A DNA stretch of 42,205 bases from CAUSKK01 sp963533935 (GTDB lineage: Bacteria; Pseudomonadota; Gammaproteobacteria; Cardiobacteriales; Cardiobacteriaceae), in the NCBI GenBank assembly GCA_963533935.1, contig CAUSQL010000010.1:1-42205 (forward strand), written 5' to 3'. Numbering within the stretch: the stretch's first letter is position 1; every line of letters begins with the position of its first letter. The position numbers and the translations under genes were made by a program. Below, piece after piece: positions 15,881 through 23,468 of the stretch. The notes beneath the pieces were generated by a model. The model was not told the origin of the DNA, ran no database searches, and saw only the letters and a program-made list of their open reading frames with translations.

Positions 15881-15966
15881 TGAGACCTTCAGGTCGAAGA
15901 ACAGCGGAGCACTGAGACCTTCAGGTCGAAGAACAGCGGAGCACTGAGACCTTCAGGTCGAAGAAC
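15881..15966. repeat. 32-bp tandem repeat, 2.7 copies, inside a split palindromic element (no. 11)
   Basis: Units at 15881-15912, 15913-15944 and 15945-15966 (partial) are identical. Each has TGAGACCTTCAGGTCGAAGA then ACAGCGGAGCAC, with an internal dyad GACCT-TC-AGGTC. The array sits between GCGGGCGC (left) and CGCCCGTCCGTTTGTAAAT (15967-15985), parts of the palindromic family. Confidence 0.95.
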
Positions 15967-15985
15967 CGCCCGTCCGTTTGTAAAT
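15967..15985. repeat. Right end of the split palindromic element no. 11
   Basis: CGCCCGTCCGTTTGTAAAT, the outer right arm of the palindromic family, directly follows the 32-bp tandem array. Confidence 0.75.
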
Positions 15986-16013
15986 AGCTAAAGATAGCGA
16001 TTAGGGCGGCGGC

Positions 16014-16496
16014 CTAGTGGCAGTGATGATCCTTGCTACAGCCCTGCCAGCAGCCGCGCAGCACCACCGGCCCCGGGTGCAGCACGAAGCCGCGGTCGGC
16101 GCAGAATTTTTCCAGTTCCGCCACCAGCTCCGGCGCCTCCGCCTCGCAGGTGGTGCCGCAGCTGGAGCAGCTCATAATCAGGCTCAGGTGCGGCTCGTCG
16201 AAGTGTGGACAGAAGACAAAGCCACTGAGCGCGTCGGCCCGGTGCAGCACGCCGATTTTCACGAGAAATTCCAGACCGCGGTAAACGGTGGGCGGCGCCG
16301 CCTTGGCGTGCCGCTGCTTCAGTTCATCAAGAATGTCATAGGCCTTGATGACGTCCGGGCGTTTTAGCACCAGCTCGAGTATCTCCTGCCGTTGGGCGGT
16401 CAGTTTGTAGTTATGGCTCTGGCAGTATTTTTTTACCCGTTCAATGGTTTTTTCAACGTCAATAGCTTGTTTTTGTTGCTTTAAATTTATGTTCAT
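16014..16496 (-). CDS. zur: Fur-family regulator, probably Zur
   Basis: 160 residues from ATG 16496, which has GAGGAA upstream; a longer frame to 16556 would overlap nspC and lacks a ribosome site. Winged helix: LTAQRQEILELVL, then PPTVYRGLEFLVKIGVLHRAD. The metal domain has FCPHFDEPHLSLIMSCSSCGTTCEAEAP, and the C-terminus is unusually Cys/His rich (CWQGCSKDHHCH). The CxxC zinc motif is present. The His/Cys pattern fits Zur better than Fur, but PerR or Fur cannot be ruled out. It lies 25 bases downstream of nspC on the same strand. Confidence 0.75.
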   Translation of the reverse strand: MNINLKQQKQAIDVEKTIERVKKYCQSHNYKLTAQRQEILELVLKRPDVIKAYDILDELKQRHAKAAPPTVYRGLEFLVKIGVLHRADALSGFVFCPHFDEPHLSLIMSCSSCGTTCEAEAPELVAELEKFCADRGFVLHPGPVVLRGCWQGCSKDHHCH

Positions 16497-16521
16497 CGTA
16501 TTCCTCGGTGTAAATGTGGGC

Positions 16522-17685
16522 CTAGGATAGGCGTTGCTTGAAATCTTCGTAGCCATAGGAATGAACCACTTTAATTTCCCCGCTGCCGCTGTGCCAAGCC
16601 ACGATACTCGGCAATTTTACGCCATTAAAGGTAGTGGTTTTTACGGCGGTGTAGTGGGCCATGTCCAGAAATACCAGCCGCTGGCCCACCTGCACCGGCG
16701 CGTCGAAGGAGTAATCGCCGACCACATCGCCGGCCAGGCAGCTGAGGCCGCCGATGCGGTAGCAGTGGGCCTTCTCTCCGGGGCGGCCGGCGCCGAGCAG
16801 CTCCGGCCGGTAGGGCATTTCCAGCACGTCGGGCATGTGGGCGGTGCAGGAGCCGTCCATGATGATTAAATCCAGCTGGTTTTTGGTTATATCTAACACC
16901 TCCGTAACGTAGACGCCGGTGCCCAGGGCAATGGCCTCGCCCGGTTCGAGAATCACCTGCACCCCCCATTTCTGCCGAAATTCTTTAATTAAATCAATGA
17001 GTTCTTCGACGGGATAGTCGGCGCGGGTGATGTGGTGGCCGCCGCCGAAATTTATCCACTCCATCTGCGGAATGAACTCGCCAAAGCGCTCTTCCACCGC
17101 CGCAATGGTGCGGCGCAGCGGTTCAATGGATTGTTCACAGAGATTGTGGAAGTGCAGGCCGCTGATGCCGGCCAGCAGCTCCGGCCGGAACTCGCTGCGC
17201 ACGATGCCGAGGCGGGAACCGGGGGTGCTCGGGTCGTAGATGGGATAATCGCCCTCGGGCCGCTCCGGATTAATGCGCAGGCCGAAGGCCAAATGGGGCC
17301 GGGCCGCCTGCGCCGCCCGAATCTGCGGCTGGTAGCGCTGCCACTGGTTAAAGGAGTTAAAGATGACGTGGTCGGACAGGGCCAGCAGCTCGTCCACGTC
17401 CCCCGGCGGGTAGGCGGCGGAAAAGCTGTGCACTTCACCGCGAAAGAATTCCCGCCCCAGCTTGGCCTCGTGCAGGCCGCTGGCGCAGACCCCGGACAGA
17501 TAGCGGGAAATCAGCGGCGCGTAGTGCCACATGGCAAAGCCCTTGAGGGCGAGGAGAATTTTCGCCCCGCTCTCCTCCTGCACCCGGTGCAGCAGGCGCA
17601 GATTACGTTCCAGCAGCACCGCATCGACCACGTAGCAGGGGGTAGGCAGGCGGCTGGTGTCCAGCCGTTGAAAGGTTTCTCGCAT
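16522..17685 (-). CDS. nspC: Carboxynorspermidine/carboxyspermidine decarboxylase NspC
   Basis: 387 residues, alanine-racemase-fold PLP enzyme. Family motifs: TPCYVVD at 15-21, PLP lysine K48 in LLALKGFAMW, FHNLCEQSIEPL, NFGGGHHITRADY, LEPGEAIALGTGVYVTEVLDI and DGSCTAHMPDVLEMPYRPEL with the catalytic Cys. It decarboxylates carboxy(nor)spermidine to (nor)spermidine. The partner dehydrogenase, often adjacent in other genomes, is not in this window. ATG 17685 has AAGGAA upstream. Probably co-transcribed with the Zur-like gene. Confidence 0.93.
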   Translation of the reverse strand: MRETFQRLDTSRLPTPCYVVDAVLLERNLRLLHRVQEESGAKILLALKGFAMWHYAPLISRYLSGVCASGLHEAKLGREFFRGEVHSFSAAYPPGDVDELLALSDHVIFNSFNQWQRYQPQIRAAQAARPHLAFGLRINPERPEGDYPIYDPSTPGSRLGIVRSEFRPELLAGISGLHFHNLCEQSIEPLRRTIAAVEERFGEFIPQMEWINFGGGHHITRADYPVEELIDLIKEFRQKWGVQVILEPGEAIALGTGVYVTEVLDITKNQLDLIIMDGSCTAHMPDVLEMPYRPELLGAGRPGEKAHCYRIGGLSCLAGDVVGDYSFDAPVQVGQRLVFLDMAHYTAVKTTTFNGVKLPSIVAWHSGSGEIKVVHSYGYEDFKQRLS

Positions 17686-17778
17686 GGTAATTCCTTGAGT
17701 TAAACGGGTATTTTGCGCGCTCTACCCCGGCAGGTGAAGGCCCCGGGCGCTAAATTGGGAAAATTCCGGACCGGTTGC

Positions 17779-17822
17779 TGGGCGCTTAAACATACAGCTG
17801 AAGCGCCCCTATGTTTGTAAAT
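17779..17822. repeat. Palindromic element, internally deleted copy (no. 12)
   Basis: A short left piece GGGCGCTT joins directly to the right half AAACATACAGCTGAAGCGCC then CCTATGTTTGTAAAT. It lies 15 bases upstream of the TPM gene. Confidence 0.75.
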
Positions 17823-17837
17823 TGACCTGGAGAGGCC

Positions 17838-18665
17838 ATGAAAAAATTTATTCTCTTGTTAATGCTGTGGGCCGGCGCCGTTTTAGCCGTACCCAGCGCT
17901 AATCTGCAACTCACCGGCCCGGTCATCGACCCGGGCGGCCGGCTGACGGCGGCGGAGCGGCAGCATTTAAGCGCTCAGCTGCGGGGCTGGTGGCGCGCCA
18001 ATCTCTTCCAGGGCGCCGTGGTCCTGGTGGACGATTTTAACGGCCGCAACGGCCACAGCTACGCCCTGGAAGTCTTCAGCCGCTGGCGCCTCGGCCACCG
18101 GGAGCGCAACGACGGCCTGCTGCTGGTCATCGACGGCGCTAACCATTATTTCATGCTCACCGGCCGCGGCCTGGATAAGAGGCTGCCAAGCAGCTGGCTG
18201 CGGCCCATGCTGCGGGAAAAACTAAAGGCGCAGCTGCCGACGAACCCGGCCGCCGCCATTGAGGCCAGCTTCAGCGCCGTGGCCGAACGGCTGGGCGCAG
18301 GGGAGGAGGCCATGCCGCTGCCGCTGGTCATCGCCCTGCTGCTCTTCGCCCTGGTGCTGTCCCTGGGCCTGGGCAAGGGGCTGGCAGGCCTGCTGGGCGC
18401 CGGCGCCGTGGCGCTGTTTTCCTCCCTGGCCGACGGCGGCCGTAGCCTACCCTTGCATCTGGCCATCTTCGGCCTGCCCTGGCTGGTCTATTTACTTCTG
18501 CCCTTTGGCGGCCGGCGGGCGAACAGTTCCGACCCCGGGCCCTACCTGCCAGGGGCCGGGATTAATGCCTTTGACCGGGGCGCCAGCGACCGGGACAGCT
18601 TCGGTGATGGCGGCGGCTATGACGGCGGCGGCGGCGATAGCGATGGCGGCGGCGCCGGGGATTAG
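17838..18665 (+). CDS. TPM-domain (YgcG-like) exported membrane protein
   Basis: 275 residues. Signal peptide (MKKFILLLMLWAGAVLA), then a TPM domain at about 25-145: GPVIDPGGRLTAAERQHLSAQL, GHSYALEVFSRWRLGHRERNDGLLL, YFMLTGRGLDKRLPSSWL. Three hydrophobic segments follow at about 155-225, and a Gly/Asp/Ser-rich tail (FGDGGGYDGGGGDSDGGGAGD) ends the protein. This layout is the common bacterial TPM protein (YgcG type). The function is not settled in bacteria; plant and animal relatives act in photosystem repair and receptor modulation. GGAG before the ATG. Confidence 0.85.
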   Translation: MKKFILLLMLWAGAVLAVPSANLQLTGPVIDPGGRLTAAERQHLSAQLRGWWRANLFQGAVVLVDDFNGRNGHSYALEVFSRWRLGHRERNDGLLLVIDGANHYFMLTGRGLDKRLPSSWLRPMLREKLKAQLPTNPAAAIEASFSAVAERLGAGEEAMPLPLVIALLLFALVLSLGLGKGLAGLLGAGAVALFSSLADGGRSLPLHLAIFGLPWLVYLLLPFGGRRANSSDPGPYLPGAGINAFDRGASDRDSFGDGGGYDGGGGDSDGGGAGD

Positions 18666-18678
18666 GCTTAATCCATTA

Positions 18679-18830
18679 TTTACCGACGGACGGGCGGTTG
18701 TTCGGCTGGCGCCTCACGCACCCTTCTCCCTTCGGTCGCCGGCAAGCCGGTCGCTGACGCTCGGGCGCTTAGGTTGTATGTAATTAAAGCGCTAAATACA
18801 TACAGCTAAAGCGCCCTTCCGTTTGTTAAT
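18679..18830. repeat. Composite palindromic element with asymmetric insert (no. 13)
   Basis: Outer left arm TTTACCGACGGACGGGCG, then an insert of about 60 bases (GTTGTTCGGCTGGCGCCTCA ... GGTCGCCGGCAAGCCGGTCG), then GGGCGCTTAGGTTGTATGTA, loop, and a normal right arm TACATACAGCTAAAGCGCC with CTTCCGTTTGTTAAT. The insert is present only on the left side. Confidence 0.8.
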
Positions 18831-18871
18831 CGTCCCTTACAATGGCGCCTTCATCTTCATCAGGAATTGCC

Positions 18872-18907
18872 ATGAACCATTTCAGCGCGGCGGCCGGCCG
18901 TGGCTAG
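18872..18907 (+). CDS. Possible 11-codon upstream ORF overlapping the truB start
   Basis: ATG 18872, preceded by CAGGAA, opens a frame MNHFSAAAGRG that stops at 18905-18907, eight bases into truB (GTG 18900). It has the better ribosome site of the two starts, so truB translation may be coupled to it. It could equally be a chance frame or mark a sequencing slip that hides a longer truB N-terminus. Confidence 0.3.
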   Translation: MNHFSAAAGRG

Positions 18908-19805
18908 GCGCGACATTGCCGGCCTGCTGCTCTTCCACAAAGGCCCGGGCCAGAGCAGCAACGGCGCCCTGCAGCGGGTGCGTTACCTCTACAACGCGGC
19001 CAAGGCCGGCCACGGCGGCACCCTCGACCCCTTCGCCACCGGCCTGCTGCCCATCTTCTTCGGCGACGGCACCAAGTTCAGCCATTACTTCCTCGACGGG
19101 GCGAAAAGCTACCGGGTGCGCGTCGCCTTCGGCCAGGAAACGGACAGCCAGGACTGCACCGGCCAGGTTACTAATACCGCGCCGGTGCCGGATTTGGCCG
19201 CCGTGGATTGGCCGGCCGTGCTCGCCCATTTCACTGGGACAATTAGCCAGCAGCCGCCGGCCTATTCGGCGTTGAAGATTAACGGCCGCCGCGGCTACCA
19301 GCTGGCCCGGGCCGGCGAGGCGGTGGATTTCGCGCCGCGCACCGTCGCCATCGACCGGCTGGAGCTGCTGGCCCAGGGAGAGAACTGGGTGGAACTGGCC
19401 GTGGACTGTTCTAAAGGTACCTACATTCGCAGCCTGGCCCAGGATTTGGGCCGGCACCTGGGTTCGGCGGCCCACGCGGCGGCCCTGGAACGGACCGCCG
19501 TGGCCGGTCTGCACACCGTTAATCTGGATTTGCCGGCGCTGGAAAGCATTGAATTGCCGGCCCGCGACGCCCTGCTGCTGCCGCTGGAGCGCTGCGTGGC
19601 CGCCCTGGAACCCTACCAGGTGCCGGAGGAGAAATTCCGCTTCATCGCCAACGGCAACGACATCGCCGCGCCGCCGGCCGCCCGGGCCCGGGAAGTGAGC
19701 CTGTACTGCCGCGGCGTGTTCTTCGGCGTCGGGTTTTGGGAAGGGGAACGGCTCTTCCCCCGCCGCCTCTGCACGAAAAATTACCTCATTAACCATGGAC
19801 TATAG
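18900..19805 (+). CDS. truB: tRNA pseudouridine-55 synthase TruB
   Basis: 301 residues from GTG 18900. The TruB pattern starts at once: RRDIAGLLLFHKGPGQSSNGAL, then the catalytic motif KAGHGGTLDPFATGLLP with Asp43, YSALKINGRRGYQLARAGEAV and VDCSKGTYIRSLAQDLG. The C-terminal PUA-like part ends in RLFPRRL. It isomerises U55 in the T-loop of tRNAs. The start matches the normal TruB N-terminus in length, but the GTG has no clear Shine-Dalgarno. The 3' end overlaps queA by 11 bases. Confidence 0.95.
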   Translation: MARRDIAGLLLFHKGPGQSSNGALQRVRYLYNAAKAGHGGTLDPFATGLLPIFFGDGTKFSHYFLDGAKSYRVRVAFGQETDSQDCTGQVTNTAPVPDLAAVDWPAVLAHFTGTISQQPPAYSALKINGRRGYQLARAGEAVDFAPRTVAIDRLELLAQGENWVELAVDCSKGTYIRSLAQDLGRHLGSAAHAAALERTAVAGLHTVNLDLPALESIELPARDALLLPLERCVAALEPYQVPEEKFRFIANGNDIAAPPAARAREVSLYCRGVFFGVGFWEGERLFPRRLCTKNYLINHGL

Positions 19806-20814
19806 AAAATCAGACTTTTACTACGAGCTGCCGGAAGAACTCATCGCCCGTTACCCCCTGGCCGAACGCAGCGCCTCGCGGCTGTTACTGGCGGCGGGGG
19901 CCCACTGCCGCGACCTGACCATGCGCGATTTCCCCGCGCTGCTGGCCCCCAATGACCTGCTTATTTTTAATAACACCAAGGTGATGGCGGCGCGGCTGCT
20001 GGGCCAGAAGGACAGCGGCGGCCGGGCGGAAATTCTCGTGGAGCGCATTCTCAGCCCGACGGAGGCGCTGGCCCAGGTGGGGGCATCGAAGCGGCCACGG
20101 CCCGGCACCGCCATTCCCATTGCCGGGCAGCCGGTGCAGGTGCTGGCCAAGGAGGGGGATTTATACCGGCTGCAAACGGCGCACTGGCCGCAGCTGCTGG
20201 CGGAATCCGGCCAGCTGCCCATTCCCCCCTACTTTCACCGGCCCGCCGAAGAACTGGACGAGCAGCGCTACCAGACCATCTTCGCCAAGGAGCTGGGGGC
20301 GGTGGCGGCGCCGACGGCGGGGCTGCACTTCGACGCGGATTTATTGGCGGCCCTGGATAAAAGGGGAGTGAAACGGGCGGAATTAACCCTGCACGTGGGT
20401 GCCGGCACCTTCCAACCGGTGCGGGTGGAGGATTTAAGCGCCCACCACATGCACAGCGAGTTCTACAGCATCGCGCCGGCCACTCTGGCCGCCATTGAAG
20501 AATGCAAGCGGGCGGGCGGCCGGGTCATTGCCATAGGCACCACCAGCCTGCGGGCCCTGGAAAGCGCCTTTCGCCGCAATCCCCCCGAAGCGGCCGGCGA
20601 TACGGACATCTTCATCAAACCGCCGCACCAATTTGCCGTGGTCGATGGGCTATTCACCAACTTTCACCTGCCGGAATCCACGCTCATCATGCTGGTCAGC
20701 GCCTTTCTCGGCTTCGAGAACACGCGCCAGGCCTACGCTCACGCCATTGCGCAGCGTTACCGCTTCTTCAGCTACGGCGACGCCATGTTCATTCCGCAGT
20801 TTTACGGGGAGTAG
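19795..20814 (+). CDS. queA: S-adenosylmethionine:tRNA ribosyltransferase-isomerase QueA
   Basis: 339 residues. Motifs: FYYELPEELIARYPL at the start, DLLIFNNTKVMAARL, LPIPPYFHRPAEELDEQRYQTIFA, AAPTAGLHFD, LHVGAGTFQPVR and HSEFYSI, then GTTSLRALES and TNFHLPESTLIMLVSAFLG. It transfers the ribosyl part of SAM to preQ1 in tRNA during queuosine synthesis. Overlaps truB by 11 bases, forming a two-gene tRNA-modification operon. Confidence 0.97.
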   Translation: MDYRKSDFYYELPEELIARYPLAERSASRLLLAAGAHCRDLTMRDFPALLAPNDLLIFNNTKVMAARLLGQKDSGGRAEILVERILSPTEALAQVGASKRPRPGTAIPIAGQPVQVLAKEGDLYRLQTAHWPQLLAESGQLPIPPYFHRPAEELDEQRYQTIFAKELGAVAAPTAGLHFDADLLAALDKRGVKRAELTLHVGAGTFQPVRVEDLSAHHMHSEFYSIAPATLAAIEECKRAGGRVIAIGTTSLRALESAFRRNPPEAAGDTDIFIKPPHQFAVVDGLFTNFHLPESTLIMLVSAFLGFENTRQAYAHAIAQRYRFFSYGDAMFIPQFYGE

Positions 20815-20986
20815 GCGGGCGGGCGCCGGCTAAGTCCTTGACTAAATTAGCAATTTAATTGATAATTTCCGCCCTTTTGACGACATCGCCCGCAATTTCC
20901 AAGTATTCAGACTTAACCTATTGTTGCCGATGACATTTCTCGGCAAGCCAATTCGTCTTGGGTTTGCCATTTCTCCCAGGATAATC

Positions 20987-22540
20987 ATGAACTTTACAGA
21001 TTTAGACCTTCCCGAAGCGCTGCTTTTCGCCCTCGAAGAAAGCGGCTACGTCCAACCGACGCCCATTCAGGGCCAGGCCATACCGCTGGCCCTGGCCGGC
21101 CGCGACCTGATGCTGTCGGCGCAAACCGGCAGCGGTAAAACCGCCGCCTTCCTCCTGCCGATTCTGACCAAATTGATTCGCAGCGAACGGGATAAGCAGA
21201 AGCGGGTGAAGGCGCTGATTCTCGCGCCGACCCGCGAGCTGGCCCAACAGATTCAGAGCCAGGTGCGCAAGTACGGCCATAAGCTGCGCTGGCTCTTTTC
21301 CGCGGCGCTGGTGGGCGGGTCCGACTACCGCGGGCAAATCATCGCCCTGCGCCGGGGCGTGCAGATTGTCATCGCCACGCCGGGGCGGCTGCTTGACCAT
21401 CTCAACGCCGGCCGCTTGGATTTGTCGGCGGTGGACACGCTGGTGCTGGACGAGGCCGACCGCATGCTGGACATGGGCTTTGCCGACGACCTGCAGGCCA
21501 TCATGGAACGGCTGCCGGCAGAACGGCAGACGGTGATGTCTTCGGCCACCTGGGCCGGCGCCGTCGGCCGTTTGGCCCAGCGCTACACTAGGGACGCCGA
21601 GCAAATCACCATCGAGCCGGAGGTTAAGCACATCGAAGAACGGGTTTACTTCAGCGACCACCTGGACCACAAGCACCAGCTGCTGGAGCACCTGCTCCAG
21701 GAGGAGATGGGCCAGGCCATCATTTTCACTTCCACCAAGTCCGGCGCGGAAAACGTCTGCGACCGGCTGCGGGACAACGGCCACCGGGCGCGCTTTATCC
21801 ACGGCGACCTGCACCAATCCAAGCGCAATCGCATCGTTGAGGATTTGCGCCGCGGCCGCTGCGACATTCTGGTGGCCACGGACGTGGTGGCGCGCGGCAT
21901 CGACATTCCCAGCATTTCCCACGTCATTAACTTTGACTTGCCGCGGCAGCTGGAGGACTACGTGCACCGCATTGGCCGCTCGGGCCGGGCCGGCCGCAGT
22001 GGTGTGGCCCTAAGTTTGGTGTCCTTGGAAGACCGCCAGGTGCTGCGCCGGCTGATTCGTTACCTGGGGCGGGAGCTGGCCAGCTACGAAATTCCCGGCC
22101 TGGAGCCGAAGGTGAAGCCCAAGGCCAAGGCGAAGCCGAAGAAGAAATTCCGCGGCGCGCCGGAGAAGAGCTATGGCAAGGGCCGCGGCGGGGACAAAAA
22201 GCGCAACGGCGAACGGAACTTTAACGGTGAGCGGGGCTTCGGCCGCAATGATGATAGCTTTAACGGCGGCTTCGGTGGCCGACGCTCTGCGCAGGACGGC
22301 GAACGGGGTAGAAAACGCTTCGACCGGGACGGCGAACGGGGCTGGGGCCGGAAACGCTTCGAGCAATTTGAACGGTTTGAAAGTCCATCGGAGGGCAACC
22401 GGCGCCGCTTTAATGAGGCCCGCGGCGAGGGCCAGAACCCGCGTTTCAACGACCGAACGGACGGCAACCGGCGCCGCTCCGATGGCGATAAACCGGTGAA
22501 GAAGGTGAAGGAAAAGTCCTTCTTTCGTGGTGAACGCTAG
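20987..22540 (+). CDS. DEAD-box RNA helicase, RhlE-like, with Arg/Gly-rich tail
   Basis: 517 residues from ATG 20987 with AGGA upstream; an earlier in-frame start adds 22 residues unlike the family. Core motifs in order: Q-motif PTPIQ, Walker A AQTGSGKT, PTRELAQQ, TPGRLLDHL, DEAD, SAT, IIFTSTKSG, VATDVVARGIDIP and HRIGRSGRAGR. From about residue 380 comes a basic tail: KPKAKAKPKKK, then repeated NGERNF, DGERGR and NRRRF units rich in Gly, Arg, Asn and Phe, likely an RNA-binding disordered region. RhlE or SrmB type cannot be decided from motifs. Such helicases act in ribosome assembly and RNA decay. Confidence 0.9.
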   Translation: MNFTDLDLPEALLFALEESGYVQPTPIQGQAIPLALAGRDLMLSAQTGSGKTAAFLLPILTKLIRSERDKQKRVKALILAPTRELAQQIQSQVRKYGHKLRWLFSAALVGGSDYRGQIIALRRGVQIVIATPGRLLDHLNAGRLDLSAVDTLVLDEADRMLDMGFADDLQAIMERLPAERQTVMSSATWAGAVGRLAQRYTRDAEQITIEPEVKHIEERVYFSDHLDHKHQLLEHLLQEEMGQAIIFTSTKSGAENVCDRLRDNGHRARFIHGDLHQSKRNRIVEDLRRGRCDILVATDVVARGIDIPSISHVINFDLPRQLEDYVHRIGRSGRAGRSGVALSLVSLEDRQVLRRLIRYLGRELASYEIPGLEPKVKPKAKAKPKKKFRGAPEKSYGKGRGGDKKRNGERNFNGERGFGRNDDSFNGGFGGRRSAQDGERGRKRFDRDGERGWGRKRFEQFERFESPSEGNRRRFNEARGEGQNPRFNDRTDGNRRRSDGDKPVKKVKEKSFFRGER

Positions 22541-22704
22541 GCGAAGCCTAGCACCCGCGGCCTTTAGGTCGCAGAACGCTGAGTGCAGCTCAACACCTGA
22601 GCGTAGCGAAGAACACTGAACGAGCGTTAGCGAAGTGAAGCACATGGGCGGCGGCACCGACAGCCTGCAAATCGGTCAGGTTAAATAGCAGCGCGGGTAA
22701 AAGG

Positions 22705-22732
22705 ACGGTGGGAGCAGTTCCCGCCGTTTTTT
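22705..22732 (+). terminator. Rho-independent terminator downstream of the helicase gene
   Basis: 9-bp stem (ACGGTGGGA / TTCCCGCCGT with one T-G pair), 5-base loop, six T. It sits 165 bases after the helicase stop, leaving a long 3' UTR or a separate small transcript. Confidence 0.8.
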
Positions 22733-22741
22733 ATGCCCAAT

Positions 22742-22774
22742 TACATACAACCTAAGCGCCCGTCCGTTTGTAAA
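22742..22774. repeat. Palindromic element, solo right half (no. 14)
   Basis: TACATACAACCTAAGCGC then CCGTCCGTTTGTAAA, ten bases past the terminator. Confidence 0.8.
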
Positions 22775-22905
22775 GGCCTTATTTATAGGAGTAAGACATT
22801 TGGGTCTCAGAACGCGAAGCACCTGACCGGCCTGCCGGCGACCGCAGGGAGAAACCTTCAGGTCGTAGAACACGAAGTACAGCCCATTCACTCATCAATG
22901 GCTAA

Positions 22906-22940
22906 TTTACAAACAACTAAAGCGCCCGTATGTTTGTAAA
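22906..22940. repeat. Palindromic element, internally deleted copy (no. 15)
   Basis: Outer left end TTTACAAAC joins AACTAAAGCGCCCGTATG and TTTGTAAA; the central part is missing. Confidence 0.7.
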
Positions 22941-22956
22941 TGACGTTTTAAGGGCT

Positions 22957-23037
22957 TTTACCAACGGACGGGCGCTTATATTATTTGTAAATATTCCTGA
23001 TTTTACAGACAGTCTAAGCGCCCCGTTGTTTGTATAA
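22957..23037. repeat. Palindromic intergenic element, diverged full copy (no. 16)
   Basis: TTTACCAACGGACGGGCGCT on the left with ATTATTTGTAAAT, and ATTTTACAGACAGTCTAAGC with GCCCCGTTGTTTGTATAA on the right. The inner arms have drifted. Confidence 0.75.
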
Positions 23038-23043
23038 GGGCTT

Positions 23044-23120
23044 ATAGATACATAAAGGCGCTTTCCTTGTACGTATTTAGGGCCTAGATACATACAGGGG
23101 AAGCGCCCGGTTGCACGTTA
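23044..23120. repeat. Palindromic intergenic element, diverged full copy (no. 17)
   Basis: TATAGATACATAAAGGCGC with TTGTACGTATTTA and TAGATACATACAGGGGAAGC with GCCCGGTTGCACGTTA. Its right end includes the stop codon of the membrane-protein gene. Confidence 0.75.
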
Positions 23121-23468
23121 TTGCGGCTTTTTCTCCCTACGTTGGTAGTTGTGGAGAATGGTGCCCAGCTGGAGTAGCACCGCCAGCAGGCACACCGCCA
23201 GGCCCCAGCCCTTCGCCCCCCACAGCCAGATGACCCCGCCCATGAAGAAATGCCAGGGGGCCAGCAGGGCGAGAATCTGAAAGGCCTTCGGCACCCGCGC
23301 CAGGACAAAGGGCAGCAGTAGCAGCAGCGGCACCAGGGACATCATGGCCCGCAGCAGGGTGCCGAAGTAATCGTGGTTGAAGTGGGCCACAAATGCCCCG
23401 CCGTAGAGCAGCACCAGGCCGACCAGCGCCGCGCCGGTGAAGAAATAGCCGAGCCGTTGGCGGGTCAT
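23118..23468 (-). CDS. Small integral membrane protein (possibly DUF2069)
   Basis: 116 residues with four hydrophobic helices (about 8-28, 42-60, 64-82 and 86-106) and a basic end (NYQRREKKPQ). The order of motifs (LLLLLPFVLARVPKAFQI, LAPWHFFMGGVIWLWG) resembles DUF2069 membrane proteins, but I am not sure. Last gene of a four-gene minus-strand operon after oxyR, HAD and sanA, overlapping sanA by four bases. Its stop lies within a palindromic element. Confidence 0.65.
   Translation of the reverse strand: MTRQRLGYFFTGAALVGLVLLYGGAFVAHFNHDYFGTLLRAMMSLVPLLLLLPFVLARVPKAFQILALLAPWHFFMGGVIWLWGAKGWGLAVCLLAVLLQLGTILHNYQRREKKPQ

Larger units (their letters stand above)
22541..23117. other. Intergenic region with repeat debris and four palindromic elements
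   Basis: 22541-22700 holds degenerate copies of the AGGTCGnAGAAC module and short repeats GAGCGTAGCGAAG / GAGCGTTAGCGAAG. A terminator follows at 22705. 22775-22900 has another AAACCTTCAGGTCGTAGAAC copy. Palindromic elements lie at 22742, 22906, 22957 and 23044. No gene is evident. Confidence 0.7.
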
